A DNA stretch of 64,000 nt from Bacteroidota bacterium (GTDB lineage Bacteria > Bacteroidota > Bacteroidia > Chitinophagales > Saprospiraceae): NCBI GenBank assembly GCA_016234735.1, contig JACRAN010000117.1:1-64000 (forward strand), given 5' to 3'. Made by a program: the position numbers and the translations under genes. Positions within the stretch are counted from its first letter, which is position 1, and each line of letters starts with the position of its first letter. A model generated the notes under the pieces. That model made no database searches. It was not told the origin of the DNA and saw only the letters and a program-made list of their open reading frames with translations. This document shows positions 26,138 through 35,260 of this stretch, piece after piece.

Positions 26138-27448
26138 TCATCGCCGGGGCTTCAAAAACGGCACTTTCACCACCTCCTCGCCAGCTTTTTCCTCGTTGGA
26201 AAGGTAGTTCAAACCCATCAACAAAAAAAACAGGTAGAGAGATGTGCCAAAGTTGTTTTCGATGGTATTATCCACAAAAAACGACGAAAGAACAATGGCA
26301 TGGAGTGCCAGTAAAAGCGGGTTTCGGAAGTTTTTCCGGTAAAAAAGCGGGCAGAAAAAGCCAACAAAAAACAGCGCCAGCCCCACCAGCCCGGTGCCTG
26401 CGTACACCGTGACAAGCTGGTTGTTTGTGGTGAATCTAAACTTGTATTTGCCGGCAGCGCCGGTTTCGTATTTTTCTTGCACGGCCTGCCGCAAGTCGCC
26501 CGCCCCAACGCCCAGCAGCGGATGCTCGTGGCCGATTTCCAGTCCGATTTTTATGGAAGTGAAGCGTTCCGAATCGGGGTAGTCGGTGCCGGTGCCCTGC
26601 CGGAATTGGAGGTAGTCCCAACGGGCGTAATCGACTTTAGTTTTAAAACTCGGCAAGGTGAAATAGGCAGCCAGCGGGAGCACCACCACCGCTGCGATGC
26701 CCACCAGCCCGATGAGGTATTTTTTTTTGAAATAAACATAAAAAACGCCCAGCGCCAGCAACGCCAGATAAAACGAAATCAGACCGCTCCGCACCGACAG
26801 CACATGGATGAAAACGAACAGGAACAGCGTCAGCCCGCCGATGAACCAGCGCTCGCCGGGCTGCTGAAAGTGGAACTTTTCGACCCAAAGCGCCAGCCCA
26901 CCGATGATGGCCAGCGCCAGCATGATGCTGAACCGGATGTGGTTGGAAGGGGTGGGGAGGTGCCCGCCCCGGCCCAGTTCGCCAATCACCGCATCGAAGT
27001 TGGCGATGAAATTGAGCAGCACGTACAGGCTGATGATGGACATCATCACCAGCAAAAAGTAGAGGATGGTGAAAATTTCCCGCCTGCGCAGAGGGGGCAT
27101 GGAGGCGAAGGCAAACGGCAGCACAAGGAATGGCAGCTTGATGCGCAGACGCTCCAGCGTGTACACCAGGTCGGTTGACCAAAGCCACGACACCAGCACG
27201 AGAAGAAACGGCACGGACACTGCCAGCCACGCTTTGTAATTCCAATATTGCCGAAAATTTTCCCGGAGGGAATCCCGAAGCGTGAAGTGTACCTTCGGCC
27301 CGTCGATTTTCAACTGGAACAGCGACAGCGCGAGCAGCACAATCATGGAAACGGACAGCACGAACTCCGCCGACAGCACCATGCTCACCAACCAGATGAA
27401 CAGGCAAATGACGGCTTGTGCTTTGTACGATTGCAGGAGGGTTTGCAT
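26138..27448 (-). CDS. O-antigen ligase family (Wzy_C) membrane protein
   Basis: Polytopic protein of about 436 residues with roughly ten to twelve membrane helices. It resembles WaaL/Wzy-type polymerases and ligases. The diagnostic large periplasmic loop contains RFTSIKIGLEIGHEHPLLGVGAGDLRQAV, the H-P-(L/F)-x-G-x-G signature, and a following TTNNQLVTVYAGTGL helix start. Such proteins join or polymerise undecaprenyl-linked glycans at the periplasmic face. No glycosyltransferase genes surround it, so ligase versus polymerase cannot be decided. ATG 27448 is preferred. A longer reading begins in a word repeat. Confidence 0.85.
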   Translation of the reverse strand: MQTLLQSYKAQAVICLFIWLVSMVLSAEFVLSVSMIVLLALSLFQLKIDGPKVHFTLRDSLRENFRQYWNYKAWLAVSVPFLLVLVSWLWSTDLVYTLERLRIKLPFLVLPFAFASMPPLRRREIFTILYFLLVMMSIISLYVLLNFIANFDAVIGELGRGGHLPTPSNHIRFSIMLALAIIGGLALWVEKFHFQQPGERWFIGGLTLFLFVFIHVLSVRSGLISFYLALLALGVFYVYFKKKYLIGLVGIAAVVVLPLAAYFTLPSFKTKVDYARWDYLQFRQGTGTDYPDSERFTSIKIGLEIGHEHPLLGVGAGDLRQAVQEKYETGAAGKYKFRFTTNNQLVTVYAGTGLVGLALFFVGFFCPLFYRKNFRNPLLLALHAIVLSSFFVDNTIENNFGTSLYLFFLLMGLNYLSNEEKAGEEVVKVPFLKPRR

Positions 27449-27451
27449 TTT

Positions 27452-27614
27452 AAGGATTGAAGGATTGGGGGGACTGAGGGATTGAAGGGACGAGAGTTTG
27501 AGGGTTTTTAAAAGAACCAATCATTACCTTTGCGCCTTACTTTTGAAAGGGTTTGACAGGAAAAAGATTGTAGCCAGCCTCCAATCCTGCATTCCTTCAA
27601 CCCCCCAATCCTTG
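27452..27614. repeat. Word-repeat arms bracketing a divergent promoter region
   Basis: Left arm 27452-27489 has AAGGATTGAAGGATTGGGGG words just upstream of the O-antigen ligase start. Right arm 27578-27614 has the complement CCCCCCAATCCTTG and lies 6 bp before the pheS start. The 88-nt interval holds TACCTTTG at 27525-27532, a -7-like box for pheS. Each arm would be in the 5' leader of one gene. Confidence 0.78.
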
Positions 27615-27619
27615 CCACC

Positions 27620-28654
<1,035 letters not shown>

Positions 28655-28665
28655 GGCTTATTTTT

Positions 28666-28673
28666 TATCTTTG
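28666..28673 (+). promoter_or_regulatory. Candidate -7 promoter element of the Uma2 gene
   Basis: TATCTTTG matches TAnnTTTG and is 17 bp before the ATG at 28690. It is close to the start, which would give a very short leader. No clear -33 box. Confidence 0.35.
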
Positions 28674-28689
28674 TTTAAACTTGAATCGA

Positions 28690-29262
28690 ATGACAATTGG
28701 AACTTTAGATATAACCGACCGGCAATTCAATGTAGAGGAATGGCTGGAATTGGAAAAGCAATCCGAGGTTCGGCACGAATTCTACTATGGAAAACTCATA
28801 CCTATGGCTGGAGAAGCAAAAAAAGCCAACAGGATTTCCAAAACCCTGGTCAAGCTCATGGACGACCACCTTTTGGAACATGGCTATGAAGCCTTTTACC
28901 TCGACGTAAAGGTCGAGGTGTTGCCGAACGGGATTTACCGTTATCCGGACATGGTAGTTGCCCCTGTTTCGGATGCCGGGCATGAATACATTGTAAAGTA
29001 TCCGGTCATGCTCGTAGAAGTGGCGTCCGAAGATTCCAGCTACCGTGACCGGGTCAAAAAGCGCAAGGAATATTTCAAGATACCAGGCTTGTGGTATTAC
29101 CTCATCATTTCACAAGACGAAATATGGGTCGAATTGCACCTGAAATCAGATGACGACAACTGGACAACCCGGTATTTTACTGAACCGGAAGATGTCATCG
29201 AACTGGAACGGTTCGGCTTGAAACTCAGCATTTCAGCCCTTTACAAGCAAGCCAAAGTTTAA
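28690..29262 (+). CDS. Uma2 family (DUF820) putative endonuclease
   Basis: About 190 residues from ATG 28690. It shows the PD-(D/E)xK fold of Uma2 proteins: EWLELEKQSEVRHEFYYGKLIPMAGE, then YPDMVVA (first acidic residue), MLVEVASEDS (the ExV/ExK strand) and the Y-x-R-x-x-K-x-x-E-Y helix. The family is very common in cyanobacteria and some Bacteroidota, and its biological role is poorly known. The ATG is 35 bp after the pheS stop, with its own -7-like box, so it may be transcribed separately. No toxin-antitoxin partner is adjacent. Confidence 0.85.
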   Translation: MTIGTLDITDRQFNVEEWLELEKQSEVRHEFYYGKLIPMAGEAKKANRISKTLVKLMDDHLLEHGYEAFYLDVKVEVLPNGIYRYPDMVVAPVSDAGHEYIVKYPVMLVEVASEDSSYRDRVKKRKEYFKIPGLWYYLIISQDEIWVELHLKSDDDNWTTRYFTEPEDVIELERFGLKLSISALYKQAKV

Positions 29263-29372
29263 AAGGGTTGTTTAAATTTAAACTCCCCCGCTGACACCCA
29301 CCCCTGTTCGCTAAAACCTCCAAGTTTTCTCTTTTCCTCAAATCCCCCATCTTTGCCCCAAATCCATTCAAA

Positions 29373-30800
29373 GTGAAATACCCATCCCTCGCCCAAACAC
29401 AAGTTGCCCTCCGCTCCGGCGAAGCCACCTGCGCTTCCATCGTGGAGCATTACCTCGCACAAATCGAAGCGACCCGTCACCTTAATATTTATGTGGAAGT
29501 TTTCACTGAAGAAGCCCGGCAGCGGGCGAGGGATTTGGATGAAAAATTTGCGCAAAACCCTAATTCCGTTGGCAAGCTGTTCGGGGCCGTCATTTCCATC
29601 AAAGACGTGATTTGCTACGCCGGGCACGAGGTCACGGCAGGCTCGAAGATGTTGAAAGGTTTCCGGTCGGTGTTTTCGGCCACGGTGGTGGAGCGGCTGC
29701 TGGCGGAGGATGCCATCATCATCGGACGGGTGAACTGCGACGAGTTTGCGATGGGCAGCACCAACGAAAGCTCCTGCTACGGCCCTACCCGCAATGCCGC
29801 TGACCCCTCGAAAGTGCCGGGCGGCAGCAGCGGCGGCTCGGCAGTGGCGGTGCAGGCGGGCACCTGCATCCTGTCGCTCGGTAGCGACACGGGTGGCTCG
29901 GTGCGCCTGCCGGCGGCGTTCTGCGGCGTCGTCGGTTTCAAACCCAGCTACGGGCGCATCTCCCGGCACGGCCTGCTGGCCTATGCCTCCAGCTTCGACC
30001 AAATCGGCATCCTGGCCAACGACGTGGCGGATGTGGCAACGTTGCTGGAAGTGGTGGCCGGGCCGGACGGGTTCGACGCCACTTGCAGCCACGAGCCTGT
30101 CAGAAGCGACACTTTTTTAAAAACTGCCACTGCTGGAAAAGCAAAAATCGCCTACTTCGACACGGCCCTCCACCACCCCGGCATGGACGAGGGGGTGAAA
30201 AACCTCACGCTCGATTTCATCGAAAAACTCAGGGCCGCAGGGCACATCGTGGAACCGGTCGGGTTCGACTACCTCGACTACATCATCCCGGCCTACTACG
30301 TGCTCACGACCGCCGAGGCTTCGAGCAACCTCAGCCGCTACGACGGCATCCGTTTCGGCCACCGCACCGCCGGGGCGAAGGACATCCACGAGGTGTACAA
30401 AAAATCGAGGACAGAGGGCTTCGGCACGGAGGTCAAGCGCCGCATCATGCTGGGCACTTTCGTGCTGAGTGCGGGCTACTACGATGCCTACTACGCCAAG
30501 GCACAGCAGGTGCGGAGGCTCATCCGGGACCGGACGGAAGAAATTTTACAAAAATTTAATTTTATCCTGATGCCTGCTTCGCCCGTACCCGCCTGGGACA
30601 TCGGCGAAATGGCCGACGACCCGGTGGCCATGTATCTCGCCGACATTTTTACCGTACAAGCAAACATGGCGGGCATTCCGGCCATCGCCCTGCCGATCGG
30701 CCAGCATCCATGCGGGTTGCCGGTGGGGGTGCAGTTCATGGCGGGCAAGTTCCGGGAAGCAGAATTGCTCGCTTTTTCGGCTGGTTTGGCTAAGATTTGA
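29373..30800 (+). CDS. gatA: Asp-tRNA(Asn)/Glu-tRNA(Gln) amidotransferase subunit A
   Basis: Amidase-signature protein of 475 residues with the Ser-cisSer-Lys triad: Lys77 in SIKD, Ser152 in GGSSGGSA and Ser176 in SDTGGSVRLPA. The fixed NESSCYGPTRNA and GFKPSYGRISRHGL motifs are typical of GatA and not of generic amidases. GatA releases ammonia from glutamine for transamidation of mischarged tRNA with GatB and GatC, which are not in this window. The start is GTG at 29373 (GTGAAATACCC). No better ATG is available. A CATCTTTG box just upstream may be its -7 element. Confidence 0.93.
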   Translation: MKYPSLAQTQVALRSGEATCASIVEHYLAQIEATRHLNIYVEVFTEEARQRARDLDEKFAQNPNSVGKLFGAVISIKDVICYAGHEVTAGSKMLKGFRSVFSATVVERLLAEDAIIIGRVNCDEFAMGSTNESSCYGPTRNAADPSKVPGGSSGGSAVAVQAGTCILSLGSDTGGSVRLPAAFCGVVGFKPSYGRISRHGLLAYASSFDQIGILANDVADVATLLEVVAGPDGFDATCSHEPVRSDTFLKTATAGKAKIAYFDTALHHPGMDEGVKNLTLDFIEKLRAAGHIVEPVGFDYLDYIIPAYYVLTTAEASSNLSRYDGIRFGHRTAGAKDIHEVYKKSRTEGFGTEVKRRIMLGTFVLSAGYYDAYYAKAQQVRRLIRDRTEEILQKFNFILMPASPVPAWDIGEMADDPVAMYLADIFTVQANMAGIPAIALPIGQHPCGLPVGVQFMAGKFREAELLAFSAGLAKI

Positions 30801-31106
30801 AAAGGCTCATTTTAATTTGGTTTTTAATACGAACCCCATCTTTTTTTTGCCAAAAACGCCTCAAACCGGAAGGGATGTGGATAAGTTCTTGCGCATCGGG
30901 CTTGTTCGTTTGATTTCTTTTTCTACTTTTGCGCCCTCACAATCTCTGATACTACCTTACTGTGACTTACCCAATGAGCGTATCTATCGCTGAACATCGT
31001 TAAGAAAGCTACAGAAAAGCCGGACATCTGCGAGCGTTTAAGAAAAAAATGAACACCTTTTTCCCGCTGCGACTTGCCGGTCATTGCTAACAAAACAAGC
31101 CTAAGC
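30801..31106. other. Intergenic region between gatA and the transglycosylase gene
   Basis: A 306-bp stretch without a credible gene. The only clear signal is the promoter at 30902-30931. The remaining 175 bp up to the start codon would be a long leader. No convincing hairpin, riboswitch core or terminator was seen in it. Confidence 0.5.
30902..30931 (+). promoter_or_regulatory. Bacteroidota-type promoter of the transglycosylase gene
   Basis: TTG at 30902-30904 (context CTTG) is followed after 19 nt by TACTTTTG at 30924-30931. This matches the TTTG-N19-TAnnTTTG pattern with the right spacing. Confidence 0.6.
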
Positions 31107-32570
31107 ATGGAACCTTCTCATTTACGCCGGTTAATGGCAACGCTGATTTCTTTGTTCTTCCTCTCTCAAATTGACGCAAACACCCCCTCCTTCAATACCG
31201 ACGAAATCAAGCTCCGCTTCGAAGCGATGGCGTGCATAGTGACTCCCCGCTACACCACAGAAGTGGAAAGCTACATCAAAAGATACCTTGCCTACAACGG
31301 TTCAACCGCCAAGCGGGTAATGGGGCGTGCCGCCGAGTATTTTCCCATTTTTGAAAAATACTTGGACGAGCACAACCTGCCGCAGGATTTGAAATACTTA
31401 GCCATCGTGGAGTCGGCGCTGAACCCGACCGCCGTTTCACCGGCAGGGGCAAGGGGTCTCTGGCAGTTCATGAGCCAAACCGGCCGCAACTACGCCCTCG
31501 ACATCAATAAGAACGTGGACGAACGCTATTGCCCGTACAACTCCACCGAGGCTGCCATGCAATACCTGGCACACCAATTCGAGCGATTTGGCACTTGGGA
31601 GCTGGCGCTGGCTGCCTACAACTGCGGGGCCGGGGTCATCAACAACGCCATGAAACGGGCCAGGACGCAGGATTACTGGGCGCTGTCAAAATACCTGCCC
31701 CGTGAAACGAGGAACTTCGTGCCTGCTTTCCTCGGCGCAGCCTACGTTGCCAACTACTATCACCTGCACGACATTGAGCCTGATTACCCCAGCCTTGACA
31801 TGCAACTCACCGAGGCCGTGAAAGTATTTGATCGCCTCGATTTCACAACCATCGCTGCCGTCACGGCGCTTCCGGTCGAAGTGGTCACACAACTCAACCC
31901 TGCTTTCAAAAACAAATTTGTCCCTGAAAGACCGGAGGGCCACCTGGTGATTTTGCCGCAGCGCGTAGCGTCCGCCCTCACGGAATATCAAAATGCACTT
32001 CGCCCTGACAACGGCGAAAAAATTGAGTTGCCGCCCCTGCCCGCGCTGGTTGACACCAGCACGTACAAACCGGAGGAGCGCTATTTCAAATCGGCGTACA
32101 TCGTGACCGGGGGCGACAAAATCGACTTGTTGGCCTATCTTTTTAAATGCACTCCGTACAACATCAAAGTCTGGAACAACCTGACTTCTTACACGCTGAA
32201 GGACGGCCAGGAACTTTCGATTTGGTTCCCGACCGAGTACCACCATTTCTTGCCGGAGGAGGAAAAAATCGAAGTAGCCCCGACTGCCGCCCTCAACTCA
32301 CCTGCATCAGCGCCGGAAGTAGTGATGGTACGTGAAGTAATTCCCGTGCCCAGCGAAATGCCCGCTTTGAAACCAAAAATCAGCACCACGACCAAACCGG
32401 CAGTGAAACTGGCACCAGCCATCCCTCTGAAAAAACAGGAGGTTGCTCCGAAGAAAAAGCCAGCGGCCCCGTCCGTAAAGAAAAAGCCGGCAGCACCTTC
32501 CCAGAAGAAACCCACTGTGCCAAAACCAGCGCCGAAAGTTAGCGTACAAACAGGCCACGGGATTCTCTGA
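31107..32570 (+). CDS. Membrane-bound lytic transglycosylase with LysM region (MltD-like)
   Basis: About 487 residues from ATG 31107. The N-terminal segment MATLISLFFLSQIDA is a signal or anchor. The SLT domain (about 75-230) has the catalytic Glu in YLAIVESALNPTAVSPAGARGLWQFM, then ALAAYNCGAGVINNAM. A LysM-type peptidoglycan-binding region follows (FDRLDFTTIAAVTAL, and KSAYIVTGGDKIDLLAYLFKCTPYNIKVWNNL). The last 70 residues are low-complexity Lys/Pro/Ala (KKKPAAPSVKKKPAAPS), a basic tail that might contact the wall or nucleic acid. The enzyme cleaves glycan strands to 1,6-anhydro-muropeptides. It has a good promoter 175 bp upstream and a terminator after it. Confidence 0.9.
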   Translation: MEPSHLRRLMATLISLFFLSQIDANTPSFNTDEIKLRFEAMACIVTPRYTTEVESYIKRYLAYNGSTAKRVMGRAAEYFPIFEKYLDEHNLPQDLKYLAIVESALNPTAVSPAGARGLWQFMSQTGRNYALDINKNVDERYCPYNSTEAAMQYLAHQFERFGTWELALAAYNCGAGVINNAMKRARTQDYWALSKYLPRETRNFVPAFLGAAYVANYYHLHDIEPDYPSLDMQLTEAVKVFDRLDFTTIAAVTALPVEVVTQLNPAFKNKFVPERPEGHLVILPQRVASALTEYQNALRPDNGEKIELPPLPALVDTSTYKPEERYFKSAYIVTGGDKIDLLAYLFKCTPYNIKVWNNLTSYTLKDGQELSIWFPTEYHHFLPEEEKIEVAPTAALNSPASAPEVVMVREVIPVPSEMPALKPKISTTTKPAVKLAPAIPLKKQEVAPKKKPAAPSVKKKPAAPSQKKPTVPKPAPKVSVQTGHGIL

Positions 32571-32600
32571 CGAGTTACCCTTCGGCAAGATTTGAAAAAA

Positions 32601-32640
32601 AGAGGGTCGGCTTTCAGTGAAGCCGCCCCTCTTTTTTTTA
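32601..32640 (+). terminator. Terminator after the transglycosylase gene
   Basis: AGAGG-gt-CGGCTT pairs with AAGCCG-ccc-CTCT around a 6-nt loop, followed by eight T. It lies 30 bp after the stop codon. Confidence 0.88.
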
Positions 32641-32725
32641 TGCCTGCCAGGCTTGGTTTTGCTGCAATGATTCCCGAACATTGGTTTTTGAAAAACATTT
32701 TTGAAACTCCGTAAAATATTTCACC

Positions 32726-34102
32726 ATGGCAAAATCAACACACCACAAAACAAACGGCTTGGGCCGCCGGGAGTTTGTCAAAACATCCACGCTGGCTGCC
32801 GGAAGTCTGTTCCTCATGCCTTCCATGCTCGCCGCAAAAGCCCACACCGACGGCGACGACACCATCAAAGTAGCGCTCGTCGGCTGCGGTGGCAGGGGTA
32901 CCGGGGCTGCCGTGCAGGCGCTTTTGACCAAACAAAATGTGAAGCTGGTAGCGATGGCCGACGCTTTCCGCGACAAAATCGACGAGGCATACGCCGTGCT
33001 GACTGCCGACGATGTCTCCGACTGGTCGGGCACCGAGGGCAGCGTCAAAGCCTGGGTGCAGGTGCCGGAGGAGCACAAGTTCACTGGGTTTGATGGCTAC
33101 AAAAAAGCAATCCCACTGGCCGATGTGGTCATCCTGACCACGCCGCCGGGCTTCCGGCCTATCCACTTCGAGGAGGCGGTCCGGCAGGGTAAACACGTTT
33201 TCATGGAAAAACCCGTGGCCACGGACGCACCCGGAGTGCGCCGGGTGCTGGAAGCCGCTGAGGTTGCGAAGCAGAAAAAACTCAACGTCGTTGTCGGCTT
33301 GCAGCGGCACTACCAGACGGTGTACCGGCAATGGGTGGAAATGATACAGGCAGGCGCCATCGGCGAGGTCGTCACTTCGCACGTGTACTGGAACAACGAC
33401 GGCGTGTGGGTGCGTGGCCGGGAGGAATTCTCCCAAAAAATCGGAAGGCCGCTCACCGAAATGGAGTACCAGATGCGCAACTGGTACTACTTCAACTGGC
33501 TTTGCGGCGACCACATCACCGAGCAGCACATCCACAACCTCGACGTGGGCAACTGGGTGAAAAACGCCTACCCCGTGCGGGCGCAAGGCATGGGTGGCCG
33601 CCAGGTGCGGGTCGGCAAGGATTTCGGGGAGATTTTCGACCACCACTTCGTGGAGTTCGAGTACGAAGACGGCAGCCGCATGTTCAGCCAGTGCCGCCAC
33701 CAGCCGGACACCATGAGCCGGGTCACGGAATTTTTTCAGGGCACCAACGGCTCGGCACCCCGGCCTGGCCTGCTGCTGACGCGCAGCGGCCACGAGTTGT
33801 TCAAGCACGACGACCGCAACGACCCGAACCCCTACCAGGTGGAGCACGACGAACTTTTCGATGCCATCGCCAAAGGCGAGTACCGCTTCGCCGATGCCGA
33901 AAACGGAGCGAAGGCGACGATGACTTCCATCCTGGGCCGCATGGCCACCTACTCCGGCCAGGTGGTGGAATGGAAGGATGCGATGGCCTCCACCGTCAGT
34001 TTGGCACCGCAGCGGTTCGCCTGGGATGCCACGCCGCCGGTGCTGCCGGGCGCAGATGGCATGTACGCCTGCGCCGTGCCGGGCGTGACGAAGGTTTTGT
34101 AA
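32726..34102 (+). CDS. Gfo/Idh/MocA family oxidoreductase, Tat-exported
   Basis: Protein of 458 residues. A twin-arginine signal (GRREFVKTSTLAAGSLFL, Arg14-Arg15) precedes the NAD(P)-binding Rossmann fold KVALVGCGGRGTGAAV at about 50-65. The family motif EKPVATDAPGVRR supplies the catalytic-type Lys. The C-terminal alpha/beta domain is followed by an extra region (HHFVEFEYEDGSRMFSQCRH) usual in periplasmic sugar-modifying members. Substrate is probably a carbohydrate or cyclitol derivative, but nothing here identifies it. The start MAKSTHHKTNG is the first ATG after the upstream terminator. It is monocistronic. Confidence 0.9.
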   Translation: MAKSTHHKTNGLGRREFVKTSTLAAGSLFLMPSMLAAKAHTDGDDTIKVALVGCGGRGTGAAVQALLTKQNVKLVAMADAFRDKIDEAYAVLTADDVSDWSGTEGSVKAWVQVPEEHKFTGFDGYKKAIPLADVVILTTPPGFRPIHFEEAVRQGKHVFMEKPVATDAPGVRRVLEAAEVAKQKKLNVVVGLQRHYQTVYRQWVEMIQAGAIGEVVTSHVYWNNDGVWVRGREEFSQKIGRPLTEMEYQMRNWYYFNWLCGDHITEQHIHNLDVGNWVKNAYPVRAQGMGGRQVRVGKDFGEIFDHHFVEFEYEDGSRMFSQCRHQPDTMSRVTEFFQGTNGSAPRPGLLLTRSGHELFKHDDRNDPNPYQVEHDELFDAIAKGEYRFADAENGAKATMTSILGRMATYSGQVVEWKDAMASTVSLAPQRFAWDATPPVLPGADGMYACAVPGVTKVL

Positions 34103-34117
34103 ATGGTTGAAAATAAA

Positions 34118-34155
34118 GAGGTTGTAGGTTTTCTCCCTACAACCTCTACTCTTTT
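34118..34155 (+). terminator. Terminator between the oxidoreductase and apbE
   Basis: Perfect 11-bp stem GAGGTTGTAGG (34118-34128) with CCTACAACCTC (34136-34146), followed by TACTCTTTTT. The tail ends only a few bases before the apbE ATG at 34159, so the structure would sit over the apbE ribosome-binding region and may affect its translation. Confidence 0.8.
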
Positions 34156-34158
34156 TAA

Positions 34159-35091
34159 ATGAAGCATTGTTGCGATTTTCTTCTCCCCGTATTTATTCTT
34201 TTTTGTCAAAACTTGCATGCCCAGCGCCACGAATTTGCCAGGCCACTCATGGGCACCGACTTCCGCATTGTGCTGTACCACCCCGACAGCTCCCTTGCCA
34301 GGGAAGCTGCCAGCGAAGCCTTCGAGCGGGTGGCTGACCTCGAAAATATTTTCAGCGATTACGATGAAAACAGCGAAGTGAGTCGATTGTCGGATGCAGG
34401 AAATGGCGAGGTGAGCGACGAACTTTGGGAGGTGCTGGAATATGCGCTGGATGTTTCCGCAAGGTCGGAAGGAGCCTTCGATGTGACCGTCGGGGCATTG
34501 ACGAAGCTCTGGCGTAAAGCCTTTCGGCAAAAAGAATTTCCTTCGGAACGAGATATTGAAGTGGCAAAGGCCACCGTCGGCTACAAGGGCATCAAAACGA
34601 ACCCCCGAACCCGCAATGTCAAACTGAAAAACAAAGGCATGAGGCTCGACTTCGGTGCCATCGCCAAAGGCTACGCCGTGGACGAAGCGATGGAGGTGCT
34701 GCGGGATTACGGCATCTACGTTGCCTTGGTGGATGGCGGCGGCGACCTCCGGGTCGGAAATACCCCGCCCGGCCAAAAAGGTTGGGAAATCGAGCAACCG
34801 GACAAAATTGTCAACGGCGAACCGACCTACAAAAAAGCCTGGTACGTCAACACTGCCGTCGCCACCTCCGGCGATACCTACCGCTACCTCGAACACGACG
34901 GCAAGCGCTACTCGCACATCATCGACCCGCGGACGGGCATGGGACTGACCAACCGCCGCATCGTGACCGTGACAGCTCCCACCTGCATGGCTGCCGATGC
35001 CTGGGCGACCGCCGCCAGCGTGGGCATTAAAAAACTGCTGACGGTGGATTTGCGGGAAGAAGGGATTTCCATCCAGATTATCGAGGAATAA
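34159..35091 (+). CDS. apbE: FAD:protein FMN transferase (ApbE)
   Basis: Protein of 310 residues with a signal peptide (LLPVFILFCQNLHAQ) that attaches FMN covalently to periplasmic target proteins such as Na+-NQR or Rnf subunits. Motifs: MGTDFRIVLYH at the start of the fold, LWRKAFR, DFGAIAKGYAVDEAMEVL with the flavin-binding GAIAKGYAVD, VDGGGDLRVGN, and YSHIIDPRTGMG, then the metal-binding T/A-A-D-A-W near the end (CMAADAWATAASV). The target flavoprotein is not encoded nearby. The start overlaps the tail of a terminator hairpin. Confidence 0.94.
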   Translation: MKHCCDFLLPVFILFCQNLHAQRHEFARPLMGTDFRIVLYHPDSSLAREAASEAFERVADLENIFSDYDENSEVSRLSDAGNGEVSDELWEVLEYALDVSARSEGAFDVTVGALTKLWRKAFRQKEFPSERDIEVAKATVGYKGIKTNPRTRNVKLKNKGMRLDFGAIAKGYAVDEAMEVLRDYGIYVALVDGGGDLRVGNTPPGQKGWEIEQPDKIVNGEPTYKKAWYVNTAVATSGDTYRYLEHDGKRYSHIIDPRTGMGLTNRRIVTVTAPTCMAADAWATAASVGIKKLLTVDLREEGISIQIIEE

Positions 35092-35260
35092 GTTTTTGCC
35101 AGATTCACACAACCGGAAAAGCCAACACAGCTTTGTTTTTTATCATCCTTCGCACCAAAAGCCCTACTTTTGGCACTTATTTTTCCGCTGCCTGCGGCAA
35201 ACCAAAACCAACCTTGCCAAATCACGTAAAACCGATTGTCTTAAATTCACTCACATTTTC

